From: Agromyces mediolanus
GTDB lineage: Bacteria > Actinomycetota > Actinomycetes > Actinomycetales > Microbacteriaceae
NCBI RefSeq assembly: GCF_014648575.1
Contig: NZ_BMRJ01000001.1
Coordinates: 949,422-1,013,421, forward strand
Direction of reading: 5' to 3'
DNA length: 64,000 bases
Shown: piece after piece, positions 33,290 to 41,793 of the stretch
How the letters are laid out: every line of letters starts with the position of its first letter
Numbering within the stretch: position 1 is the stretch's first letter
Notes under the pieces: model-generated
The model's database searches: none
Seen by the model: only the letters and a program-made list of their open reading frames with translations
Told to the model about the DNA's origin: nothing
Made by a program: the position numbers and the translations under genes

Positions 33290-34225
33290 ATGAAGACGCG
33301 CACCCTCCTGTCAGCGCTGGCGCTCGCCGCGGCCGGCGCCCTCGCCCTCTCCGCCTGCTCCTCCGGCGGCGCCGCCACCGGCAGCCAGGGCACCGAACTC
33401 GAAGGCCTGAAGGGCGACATCGGCGCCAAGGACTTCTCGGAGCAGTTCATCCTCGCCCACCTCACGAGCCAGCTGCTGAACGCCCACGGCGCCGAGACCG
33501 TCGCGAACACGAAGCTCGTCGGCTCCGCCAACGTGCGCCAGGCGCTCGAGAACGACGAGTTCCTCGGCTACTGGGAGTACACCGGCACCTCCTGGATCAC
33601 CTACAACGGCAACACCGAGCCCGTGAAGGGCGAGGAGGCGCAGTTCGAGGCCACCAAGGAGGCCGACGCCGCCAACGGCATCGCCTGGCTCGACCCGGCG
33701 CCCCTGAACAACACCTACGCCTTCGCCATCCGGGCCGACAAGGCGAAGGAGCTCGGCGTGAAGACGCTGAGCGACGTCGCCGCCCTCCCGGTCGAGGAAC
33801 AGACCTTCTGCGTCGAGAGCGAGTTCTCCACCCGCGACGACGGCTGGCCGGGCCTCAAGGCCGCCTACGGCATCGACGTCCCCGACTCGAACGTCGCGCT
33901 CCTCGACACCGGCGTCATCTACACGGCGACGCAGAAGGGCGACGACTGCAACTTCGGCGAGGTCTTCCAGACCGACGGCCGCATCCCCGCGCTCGACCTC
34001 GTGGTGATGGAGGACGACCTGCAGTTCTTCCCCGCCTACCAGGGCGCCTTCACCCTCAAGCAGTCCACCCTCGACGAGTACCCCGAGATCGCCGACGTGC
34101 TCGGCCTCCTCACGCCCCTGCTCACGACCGAGCAGATGCAGAAGCTCAACGCCCTCGTCGACGTCGACGGCGAGGACCCCGAGGACGTCGCCACCGACTG
34201 GCTGACCGAGCAGGGCCTCATCTGA
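33290..34225 (+). CDS. quaternary-amine ABC transporter substrate-binding lipoprotein (OpuAC/OsmF type)
   Basis: The product is 311 aa with a lipoprotein signal ending LSAC (Cys23). The body is an OpuAC domain: AKDFSEQFILAHLTSQLLNAHG, GSANVRQALENDEFLGYWEYTG and NNTYAFAIRADKAKELGVKTLSD. Tyr and Trp residues in YWEYTGTSWITY could form the aromatic cage that holds trimethylammonium groups. AAGGAG precedes the ATG. Substrate is inferred to be a betaine-like molecule. Confidence 0.92.
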   Translation: MKTRTLLSALALAAAGALALSACSSGGAATGSQGTELEGLKGDIGAKDFSEQFILAHLTSQLLNAHGAETVANTKLVGSANVRQALENDEFLGYWEYTGTSWITYNGNTEPVKGEEAQFEATKEADAANGIAWLDPAPLNNTYAFAIRADKAKELGVKTLSDVAALPVEEQTFCVESEFSTRDDGWPGLKAAYGIDVPDSNVALLDTGVIYTATQKGDDCNFGEVFQTDGRIPALDLVVMEDDLQFFPAYQGAFTLKQSTLDEYPEIADVLGLLTPLLTTEQMQKLNALVDVDGEDPEDVATDWLTEQGLI

Positions 34226-34740
34226 TGAGCGAGGGCCTCCTGATCGGCGAGAGCTTCGTCGGCGACGGCGTGAACGCCGCGCACGTGAACACCGTCTTCG
34301 GGCACCGCGAGGGCCCGGCCGGGGTGGCGTGGGCGACCGCGCTCGCCACCCCGAGCGCGGGGCACGTGCCCTTCGTGACGGTGCTCCGGCCGTCGCTGCC
34401 GGTGAAGCCGCTCACCCTCTTCGTGACGAAGTCGGCGCCGGCGAGCGACGAGCACGGCCTGCTGATCTGGGGGCCCGCGCAGGCGGGCATCGCCGCCGGG
34501 GTCGCCGACGCGCTCGCGGACGGCGTGATCACCCGGGAGGAGGCGGACAGCCACGTGCTGATCGCCGCCGTCTGGGTGAACCCCGGCGCCGACGACGCCG
34601 ACGCCGTCTTCGAGCACAACCGACGCTCCGTGCGCACCGCGCTCGAGAACGGCGCCAGGCACCTCCCCGAGACCGACGACGTCATCGCCGCCCGGCACGC
34701 GCCATCGAACCCCTTCTACACGCCGAAAGACCCAGCATGA
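34225..34740 (+). CDS. formaldehyde-activating enzyme (Fae) family protein
   Basis: The product is 171 aa. LIGESFVGDGVNAAHVNTVFGHREGPAGVAWATAL matches the N-terminus of Fae, with the catalytic His kept at position 20. LPVKPLTLFVTK and WGPAQAGIAAGVADALADGV cover the remaining family blocks. Classic Fae condenses formaldehyde with tetrahydromethanopterin, a cofactor not expected in this group, so it may bind another pterin or have a new role (as proposed for Fae-like paralogues). TGATG overlap couples it to the substrate-binding gene. Confidence 0.88.
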   Translation: MSEGLLIGESFVGDGVNAAHVNTVFGHREGPAGVAWATALATPSAGHVPFVTVLRPSLPVKPLTLFVTKSAPASDEHGLLIWGPAQAGIAAGVADALADGVITREEADSHVLIAAVWVNPGADDADAVFEHNRRSVRTALENGARHLPETDDVIAARHAPSNPFYTPKDPA

Positions 34741-35840
34741 AGATCACCGCCATCACGCTCACCCGGCTGCTGCAGCCGCTCGATCCGCCGTTCGCGGCGG
34801 CCTGGGACCCGAACCCGCGCACGGAGTTCGCCGCGACCCTGGTCACGGTGCACACCGACGAGGGCATCACCGGCTACGGCTCCGGCGACACCATGGACGG
34901 CTTCGAGGCCTTCGAGCACCTGTTCATCGGCACCGACCCGCTGCAGATCCTGAACCAGGTGCGCCGCATCGAGACGATCAACTTCCACGGCGGCCGGTAC
35001 TGGCCGCTCGAGGCGGCGCTCTGGGACATCATCGGCCAGGTCGCCGGGCTCCCCGTGAGCGTGCTCTTCGGCGGCGCGCGCGACCGGCTGCCCGCCTACG
35101 CGTCCAGCGGCGAGCTGAAGGCTCCGGAGGCGCGGGCCGAGTCCGCGCTCGCCGCGAAGGAGCTCGGCTTCCGCGCCATGAAGATCCGCATCGCCAGGCA
35201 TCGGCTGGCCGAGGGCGTCGCCGCCGTGCGCGCCGCGCGGGAGGCGGTCGGCGAGGACTTCGAGCTCATGGTCGACCTGAACCAGATGTGGCGCATGTCG
35301 GGCGACATCGAGGCGGCGCTGCCGCTCGCGAAGGTGCAGCGCGTCGCCGCGGAGCTCACCGAGCTCGGGGTGCTCTGGCTCGAGGAGCCGCTGCCCCAGG
35401 TCGACGTCGTCGGTGCGCAGCGCGTGCGCGCCGAGACCGGCATCCAGATCGCCGGCGGCGAGATGGTGCGCAGCCTGCCCGAGATCATGGCGCTCATCGA
35501 GGCCGACGCCTTCGACGTCTACCAGCCGGACGTCGCGCTCGCCGTGGGCATGTACCGGGCCCGCCAGGTCGCCGAATCGGCGAACCTCAGGCACCGTCTG
35601 TTCACCCCGCACACCTGGTCCAACGGGCTCGGTCTGCTGGCGAACCTGCACGTGGCCGCCGGCGTCGACGCCGGCCCCTACCTGGAGTTCCCGTTCGACC
35701 CGCCCGGCTGGACGGCCGAACGGCGCGACTTCTTCATGACGCCGCTGATGATCGACGCGGCCGGCGACCTCGTCGTGCCGGATGCCCCGGGGCTCGGCGT
35801 CGAGATCGACCACGACGCCGTCGCCCGCTACACGGTCTGA
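34737..35840 (+). CDS. mandelate racemase/muconate-lactonizing (enolase superfamily) enzyme
   Basis: The product is 367 aa. The catalytic Lys149 in MKIR, metal ligands Asp180 (VDLNQ), Glu216 (EEPL) and Glu242 (GGE), and His292 in FTPHTWSNG are in order. This layout fits sugar-acid dehydratases or amino-acid-derivative epimerases of the MR subgroup. The ATG overlaps the Fae stop. In this context a betaine or hydroxy-acid substrate is possible; the specific reaction cannot be read from the sequence. Confidence 0.88.
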   Translation: MKITAITLTRLLQPLDPPFAAAWDPNPRTEFAATLVTVHTDEGITGYGSGDTMDGFEAFEHLFIGTDPLQILNQVRRIETINFHGGRYWPLEAALWDIIGQVAGLPVSVLFGGARDRLPAYASSGELKAPEARAESALAAKELGFRAMKIRIARHRLAEGVAAVRAAREAVGEDFELMVDLNQMWRMSGDIEAALPLAKVQRVAAELTELGVLWLEEPLPQVDVVGAQRVRAETGIQIAGGEMVRSLPEIMALIEADAFDVYQPDVALAVGMYRARQVAESANLRHRLFTPHTWSNGLGLLANLHVAAGVDAGPYLEFPFDPPGWTAERRDFFMTPLMIDAAGDLVVPDAPGLGVEIDHDAVARYTV

Positions 35841-35863
35841 CGACGAGCACGAGGAGCTGCACC

Positions 35864-37360
35864 ATGACCGATTGGATCGCCGCCGCGGCGGCGCTCACCC
35901 CCGAGACCCGGCTGTTCATCGACGGCGCGTTCCGGGACGCCGCGGACGGCGCCGTCTTCGACACCTTCGCCCCGCGCGACGGCCGTCGGATCGCGAGCGT
36001 CGCGGCGGCCGCCGAGGCCGACGTCGACGCCGCGGTGCGCGCCGCCCACCGCGCCTTCGAGGCCGGGGTCTGGTCGCGCGCCGACCGCCGCGAACGGCAG
36101 CGCGTGCTGCTGCGGCTCGCCGAGCTCATGCTGGAGCACCGCGAGGAGCTCGCGCTGCTCGAAGCGCTCGACTCGGGCCATCCGATCGGCGACTCCCTCA
36201 ACGTGGACGTGCCGAACGCCGCCCGCGTCGTGCGCTGGTACGCGGAGGCCATCGACAAGCTCACGGACGAGATCGCCCCGGCCCCCGAGTCCGCGCTCGC
36301 GCTCGTCACCAGGGAGCCGCTCGGCGTGATCGGCGCCGTCGTGCCGTGGAACTACCCGCTCATCATCACCGCGTGGAAGATCGCCCCGGCGCTCGCCGCC
36401 GGCAACTCGGTCGTGCTGAAGCCGGCGGAGCTGACCAGCCTCTCGGCGCTGAAGCTCGCCGCGCTCGCCGCGGAGGCGGGTGTGCCGGACGGCGTCTTCA
36501 ACGTCGTCCCCGGGCTCGGCCCCGTCGCCGGGCAGGCGCTCGGCCGGCATCCGCTCGTCGACAAGATCGCGTTCACCGGCTCGCCGGCCGTCGGCCGCGG
36601 CTTCCTCCGCTACGCGGGCGAGTCGAACGGCAAGCAGGTGAGCCTCGAACTCGGCGGCAAGTCCCCGCAGCTCGTGCTCGCCGACGTCGGCGACCTGCAG
36701 GCGTGCGCCTCGGCCGTCGCCTGGGGCATCTTCTACAACGCCGGGCAGACCTGCCACGGCGGCAGCCGCCTCATCGTCGAGGAGCGCGTGCACGACCAGC
36801 TCCTCGAGGAGGTGCTGAAGGTCGGCCGCTCGCTCGTGCAGGGCGACCCGCTCGACGAGCGCACGCAGCTCGGCACCATCGCGAGCGAGACGCAGCTCGA
36901 GCGCGTGCTCGGCTACGTCGACGTGGCGCGCGCGGAGGGGGCGACCGTGCACGGCGGCGGGCGCGTCCGCCCGGCCGGGCTCGAGGGCGGCTACTACGTC
37001 GAGCCGACCGTCTTCGACGGCGTCGACAACGCCGGCCGCATCGGTCAGGAGGAGATCTTCGGGCCGGCGCTGGCCGTCACGACGGTGCGGGATGCCGAGG
37101 AGGGCGTGCGCCTCGCCAACGAGTCCGACTACGGGCTCGCCGCGAGCGTCTGGACCTCCGACGTGACGCGGGCGCACCGGATCGCCCGCCGCCTCCGCGC
37201 CGGCACCGTCTGGGTGAACGCCTTCGACGTCGCCGACGTGATCACGCCGTTCGGCGGCTTCAAGCAGTCGGGCGCGGGCCGCGATCGCTCGCTGCACGCC
37301 TTCGACGCCTACACCGGACTCAAGACCACCTGGATCAACCTGGGCGACGGCGCGCTCTGA
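35864..37360 (+). CDS. NAD-dependent aldehyde dehydrogenase (betaine-/aminoaldehyde-like)
   Basis: The product is 498 aa. PWNYPLIITAWKIAPALAAGN, LELGGKSPQLV (general base Glu) and NAGQTCHGGSR (nucleophile Cys) identify an ALDH. GQTCHG and the overall match are close to the PuuC/betaine-aldehyde class. GAGGAG lies 7 nt before the ATG. It would oxidise an aldehyde made in the pathway. Confidence 0.93.
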   Translation: MTDWIAAAAALTPETRLFIDGAFRDAADGAVFDTFAPRDGRRIASVAAAAEADVDAAVRAAHRAFEAGVWSRADRRERQRVLLRLAELMLEHREELALLEALDSGHPIGDSLNVDVPNAARVVRWYAEAIDKLTDEIAPAPESALALVTREPLGVIGAVVPWNYPLIITAWKIAPALAAGNSVVLKPAELTSLSALKLAALAAEAGVPDGVFNVVPGLGPVAGQALGRHPLVDKIAFTGSPAVGRGFLRYAGESNGKQVSLELGGKSPQLVLADVGDLQACASAVAWGIFYNAGQTCHGGSRLIVEERVHDQLLEEVLKVGRSLVQGDPLDERTQLGTIASETQLERVLGYVDVARAEGATVHGGGRVRPAGLEGGYYVEPTVFDGVDNAGRIGQEEIFGPALAVTTVRDAEEGVRLANESDYGLAASVWTSDVTRAHRIARRLRAGTVWVNAFDVADVITPFGGFKQSGAGRDRSLHAFDAYTGLKTTWINLGDGAL

Positions 37361-37399
37361 CGCCCGCCCGATCTGCGAGAGAAACGCGAGAGACACAGC

Positions 37400-38326
37400 A
37401 TGACGCATGCGGTCCTGCCGACGGTCGGCTTCATCGGCCTGGGCAACATGGGGTCCGGGATGACCCGGAACCTGCAGCGGGCGGGGTTCCCGCTCGTGGT
37501 GAACGATCTGCGCCGAGAGTCGGCCGCCGAGCTCGTCGCCGGCGGCGCGCGCTGGGCGGCGACGCCGGCCGAGGCCGCGGCCGCGAGCGACGTCGTGATC
37601 ACGATGCTGCCGACGCCCCGGCACGTGGACGCCGTGGTGAACGGGCCCGACGGCATCCTCGCGGGCATCGCCGACGGCGGCACCTGGGTGGACATGTCGA
37701 CCTCCGTGCCCGAGGTGGCCGACGCGGTGCGCCGGGCGCACGGCGCACGCGGCCTGCGCATCCTCGACGCCCCCGTCAGCGGCATGTCGGTCGGCGCCGC
37801 GAACGGCATGCTGCAGATCTTCGTCGGCGGCGAGGCCGAGGACGTCGCGCGGCTCCGCCCCGTGTTCGAGGCCATGGGCGACCCCGAGCGGATCCTCCAC
37901 GTCGGCGGCGCCGGCGCCGGTTACGCCGTGAAGCTCATGATCAACCAGCTCTGGTTCTCCCACCTCGTGGCCACGGCGGAGGTGCTCGCGATCGGCGTGA
38001 AGGCCGGCGTCGACCTCGACGTGCTCCGGGACTCGCTCATCGCGAGCCCCGCCAACTCCAACTTCGTCGAGCACGACGTGCTCTCGATCCTCGACCGCGG
38101 CGACTACGACGAGGGCTTCGCGATCGCCCTCGCGTGCAAGGACCTCGGCCTCTCGATCGACCTCGCCCGCTCGGTCGGGGTGCCGGCCGAGCTCTCCGCC
38201 GTCGTGGAGCAGATCTACCGCCGGGCGAAGGCCCAGTACGGCGACCTCGCCGGGGAGATGACGCCCGTGCAGCTCTACGAGGACCTCATCGGCCGCCCGC
38301 TGCGCCGCGAGGCGGTGGCGGCATGA
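37400..38326 (+). CDS. 3-hydroxyisobutyrate dehydrogenase-family enzyme
   Basis: The product is 308 aa. The Rossmann motif VGFIGLGNMGSGM, the ILDAPVSGMSVGAANGML substrate loop and the catalytic Lys in GAGYAVKLMINQ are the beta-hydroxyacid dehydrogenase signature. It probably oxidises or reduces a hydroxy acid with NAD(P). The next ATG overlaps its stop. Confidence 0.92.
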   Translation: MTHAVLPTVGFIGLGNMGSGMTRNLQRAGFPLVVNDLRRESAAELVAGGARWAATPAEAAAASDVVITMLPTPRHVDAVVNGPDGILAGIADGGTWVDMSTSVPEVADAVRRAHGARGLRILDAPVSGMSVGAANGMLQIFVGGEAEDVARLRPVFEAMGDPERILHVGGAGAGYAVKLMINQLWFSHLVATAEVLAIGVKAGVDLDVLRDSLIASPANSNFVEHDVLSILDRGDYDEGFAIALACKDLGLSIDLARSVGVPAELSAVVEQIYRRAKAQYGDLAGEMTPVQLYEDLIGRPLRREAVAA

Positions 38327-39516
38327 CCGGCACCCGCCTGGCCCCGCTCCCGCGGCCGCTCGCCGAGACGGAGCTCGTGCTCGACCCCAAGCCCATCGCG
38401 TACTTCGGTCGTGGCCGGGTCGCCGAGGCCGGGGCGATCGTCGCCGCGCACGGCGCCGGCACGGTGCTCATCGTCACCGACCCCTTCCTCGCCGGCTCGC
38501 CGATCGTCGCCGCGGTGCGCGCCTCCCTCGACGCCGCCGGGCTCGCCGTGCACGTCTACGGCGAGGTGACGCCGAACCCGACGACCACGAACCTCGACGC
38601 GGGCAGCGATCTCGCCGCCCGCGTCGGCGCCGACGCGATCGTCTCGGTGGGCGGCGGCTCCTCGCTCGACGCTGCGAAGGGCATCGCCCTCGGCGCCGTG
38701 AACCCCGAGCGCGGCATCGAGCTCGACTATCGCGCCGCCTTCGCCCGCCCGGCGCTGCCGATCGTCGCGATCCCCACGACCGCGGGCACCGGCGCCGAGG
38801 TGAACGCCTTCGGCGTCATCACCGATGTCGTCGGCCACCGCAAGTTCTACGTCGGGCACGACACCGCGCTCGCGAAGGCCGCCATCCTCGATCCGGAGCT
38901 CACCGTCGGCCTGCCGCCGAGCGCGACGGCCGCCACCGGCTTCGACGCGCTGACGCACGCGCTCGAGTCCTATCTCTCGGTGCGGGCGAACCCCTACTCC
39001 GACGGCATCGCGCTGCAGGTGCTCGCGACCGTCTCGACCCACCTCCCGCGCGCGGTCGTCGACGGCGGCGACCTCGAGGCCCGCTCCGAGCTGCTCCTCG
39101 CGAGCCACGTGGCCGGTGTCGGCTTCTCGCACACGGGCCTCGGGCTCGTGCACGGCATCGCGCATCCGCTCGGCGGCCGCTTCGACATCCCGCACGGCCT
39201 CGCCCTCGCGATCGTCATCGGCGGCGTGCTGCGCCTGAGCCGGGCCGTGCGCGTCGAGCGCCTCGCGCGCGCCGCCTTCGCGCTCGGCGTCGGCGACACC
39301 GCGGCGACGGACGAGGAGAACGCGGATGCCGCGATCGATGCCGTCACGGGTCTCGCCCGGTCCATCGGCCTCGTCGGCCCGCTCTCGCGCTTCGGGGTGA
39401 CCGAGGACGCCCTGCCCTCGCTCGCCGCCGACACCCTCGCCGACGCCGTCACGGTGAACGCGCCGCTGCAGCCCAGCGAGGAACAGATCATCGAGATCCT
39501 GCGGGAGGCGCTGTGA
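38323..39516 (+). CDS. iron-containing alcohol dehydrogenase
   Basis: The product is 397 aa. VGGGSSLDAAKGIAL, IPTTAGTGAEVNAFGVI, GFDALTHALESY and GLVHGIAHPLGGRFDIPHG carry the NAD-binding and metal-binding residues (one Asp, three His) of the type III Fe-ADH family. It would interconvert an alcohol and the aldehyde used by the two ALDHs of the operon. The next GTG overlaps its stop. Confidence 0.93.
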   Translation: MTGTRLAPLPRPLAETELVLDPKPIAYFGRGRVAEAGAIVAAHGAGTVLIVTDPFLAGSPIVAAVRASLDAAGLAVHVYGEVTPNPTTTNLDAGSDLAARVGADAIVSVGGGSSLDAAKGIALGAVNPERGIELDYRAAFARPALPIVAIPTTAGTGAEVNAFGVITDVVGHRKFYVGHDTALAKAAILDPELTVGLPPSATAATGFDALTHALESYLSVRANPYSDGIALQVLATVSTHLPRAVVDGGDLEARSELLLASHVAGVGFSHTGLGLVHGIAHPLGGRFDIPHGLALAIVIGGVLRLSRAVRVERLARAAFALGVGDTAATDEENADAAIDAVTGLARSIGLVGPLSRFGVTEDALPSLAADTLADAVTVNAPLQPSEEQIIEILREAL

Positions 39517-41054
39517 GCGGCACCCAGCCCAGCGGCGGCGCCAGCGGCGGCGCCAACTCCGGCTCCGGCTCCGGTTCCGCGATGCGACCGGCCGAGCGCG
39601 CCCTGCTCGCCTCGCTGCCCACGGGGCTCCTCATCGACGGCGAATGGCGCGAGGCATCCGACGGCGGCACCTTCGTCGTCGAGGACCCCGCCACCGGCGC
39701 CGCGCTCCTCGCGATCGCCGACGCCACCCCGGCCGACGGCGAGGCCGCGCTCGCCGCGGCCCACCGCGCGCAGGCCGGCTGGGCCAGGACCGCGCCCCGC
39801 GAGCGCGCCGAGATCCTGCGCCGCGCCTTCGACGCCGTCACCGCCCGCGCCGAGGACTTCGCCCTGCTCATGACGCTCGAGATGGGCAAGCCGCTCGCGG
39901 AGTCCCGCGGCGAGGTCGCCTACGGGGCGGAGTTCCTGCGCTGGTTCTCCGAGGAGACCTCGCGCGTCTCGGGCCGGTACGCGACCGCGCCCGACGGCCG
40001 CAGCCGCCTCCTGGTGCTGAAGCGTCCGGTCGGTCCGAGCCTGTTCATCACGCCGTGGAACTTCCCCCTCGCGATGGCGACCCGCAAGATCGCGCCGGCG
40101 ATCGCGGCGGGCTGCACGATGGTGCTGAAGCCCGCCGCGCTGACCCCGCTCACGGCGCTCCTCTTCGCCGCCGTGCTCGAGGAGGCCGGGCTGCCGCCAG
40201 GCGTGCTGAACGTCATCCCGACGACGAGCGCGGGCCGCGTGACCGGCCCGCTCGTCCGCGACCCGAGGCTGCGCAAGCTCTCGTTCACCGGCTCGACCGA
40301 GGTGGGCCGCCGGCTCATCGCGGATGCCGCGGACCAGGTGCTGCGCGTCTCGATGGAGCTTGGCGGCAACGCCCCGTTCCTGGTCTTCGAGGACGCCGAC
40401 CTCGACCAGGCCGTCGAGGGCGCGCTGCTCGCGAAGCTCCGCAACGGCGGCGAAGCCTGCACGGCCGCGAACCGGCTGCTCGTGCACGAGCGGGTCGCGG
40501 CGGAGTTCGCCGAGCGGCTGACCGCGCGGATCGCCGCCTACCCGGTGGCCCGCGGCACCGAGCCGGGCGCGAAGCTCGGCCCGCTCGTCGACGCCGGCAC
40601 ACGGGACAAGGTGCACGAGCTCGTCGAGTCGGCCCGGGCGGACGGGGCGACCGTCGCGCTCGGCGGCAGGCCCGTTCCCGGCCCCGGGTACTTCTACGAG
40701 CCGACCGTGCTGACGAACGTGCCGGCGGACGCGCGGATCCTGCGCGAGGAGATCTTCGGACCGGTCGCGCCCATCGTGACGTTCGCCGACGAGGCCGAGG
40801 CGGTCGCGCTCGCGAACGCCACCGAGTTCGGGCTCGTCGCCTACGCGTTCACCCGGGATCTCGACCGGGGGCTGCGCCTCGCCGAGGAGCTCGAGGTCGG
40901 CATGTTCGGGCTGAACACGGGCATCGTGTCGAACCCGGCGGCGCCGTTCGGCGGGGTGAAGCAGTCCGGCATCGGGCGCGAGGGCGGCTTCGAGGGCATC
41001 GAGGAGTACCTGGAGACCACCTACGTCGGCATCGCGGACCCGTTCCGCGGCTGA
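39513..41054 (+). CDS. NAD(P)-dependent aldehyde dehydrogenase (succinate-semialdehyde type)
   Basis: The product is 513 aa with a Gly/Ser-rich N-terminal 25 residues not typical of the family. PWNFPLAMATRKIAPAIAAGC, MELGGNAPFLVFEDAD and GGEACTAANR (nucleophile Cys) match succinate-semialdehyde and glutarate-semialdehyde dehydrogenases. It is the last gene of the operon and likely delivers a dicarboxylate to central metabolism. GTG start. Confidence 0.92.
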   Translation: MSGTQPSGGASGGANSGSGSGSAMRPAERALLASLPTGLLIDGEWREASDGGTFVVEDPATGAALLAIADATPADGEAALAAAHRAQAGWARTAPRERAEILRRAFDAVTARAEDFALLMTLEMGKPLAESRGEVAYGAEFLRWFSEETSRVSGRYATAPDGRSRLLVLKRPVGPSLFITPWNFPLAMATRKIAPAIAAGCTMVLKPAALTPLTALLFAAVLEEAGLPPGVLNVIPTTSAGRVTGPLVRDPRLRKLSFTGSTEVGRRLIADAADQVLRVSMELGGNAPFLVFEDADLDQAVEGALLAKLRNGGEACTAANRLLVHERVAAEFAERLTARIAAYPVARGTEPGAKLGPLVDAGTRDKVHELVESARADGATVALGGRPVPGPGYFYEPTVLTNVPADARILREEIFGPVAPIVTFADEAEAVALANATEFGLVAYAFTRDLDRGLRLAEELEVGMFGLNTGIVSNPAAPFGGVKQSGIGREGGFEGIEEYLETTYVGIADPFRG

Positions 41055-41065
41055 GCGCGGGCGCC

Positions 41066-41671
41066 TCAGCCCACCACGCTCGGGTCCGCGACCTCGACGA
41101 CGAGGGGCGCCTCCGGCACCCCCGCCGCCCGCCACACCCGCACGGCCGCGCCGACGCCCGGGACCTGCGACTGCAGCAGCCGCTGCGCCGCCCGCTCGAG
41201 CCGCCACTCGGCCGTGAGCCGCGAGCCGTCGGCGAGGTCCACGTCGAGTTCGAAGGACGTCGGCGTGCCCTCCTCGGCGAGCTGAGTGCGGCGGGCGACG
41301 ACGCGGCCGGTGGTGGGGGTCGCCGAGTCGCGGGCGGCGCTCCAGGCGGCCTGCGCCTCGCGGTCCTCGCGGGCCGCGCCGATCGAGCCGGCGAGCAGGA
41401 ACCACGGCACGAGGCCCATCGCGCCGAGCAGCACCGAGAAGAGCAGGCTGAACCACCAGCCGGGCGTCTCCTCCGTCCAGAGCAGCACGACGCCCCAGGC
41501 GGCGACCGCGGTCGCGATGACCGCCGCCGCGGCGAAGGCGAGGCGGCCGGGCGTGCCGAGCCGACGCGGCAGGCGCAACGCCACCGGGGCGGCCGCGTCC
41601 GCGACGTCGTCGAGCCGATCGACGAGGTGGACGACCCTGGTGGCGGGCTGGGCGGCGCGCGTCGTCGGCAT
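41066..41671 (-). CDS. two-helix membrane protein of unknown function
   Basis: The product is 201 aa. Two hydrophobic segments lie at about residues 45-65 and 75-98, followed by a cytoplasmic or extracellular domain rich in Ala/Arg/Glu. I do not recognise the family. It converges on the operon's last gene with 11 nt between stops, and is divergent from the flavoprotein at 41794. Confidence 0.75.
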   Translation of the reverse strand: MPTTRAAQPATRVVHLVDRLDDVADAAAPVALRLPRRLGTPGRLAFAAAAVIATAVAAWGVVLLWTEETPGWWFSLLFSVLLGAMGLVPWFLLAGSIGAAREDREAQAAWSAARDSATPTTGRVVARRTQLAEEGTPTSFELDVDLADGSRLTAEWRLERAAQRLLQSQVPGVGAAVRVWRAAGVPEAPLVVEVADPSVVG

Positions 41672-41793
41672 GGGCGCATCGTAGTGCGCCGGGGTGTCCG
41701 CCCGACAGCCGGGCGGGGAGGCTGGCGCTCCCGCACGCGCGCGACGACGATGGAAGGAGTGCCGCGCCGAGCGGCGCCGACGAGGGGAGCAGC

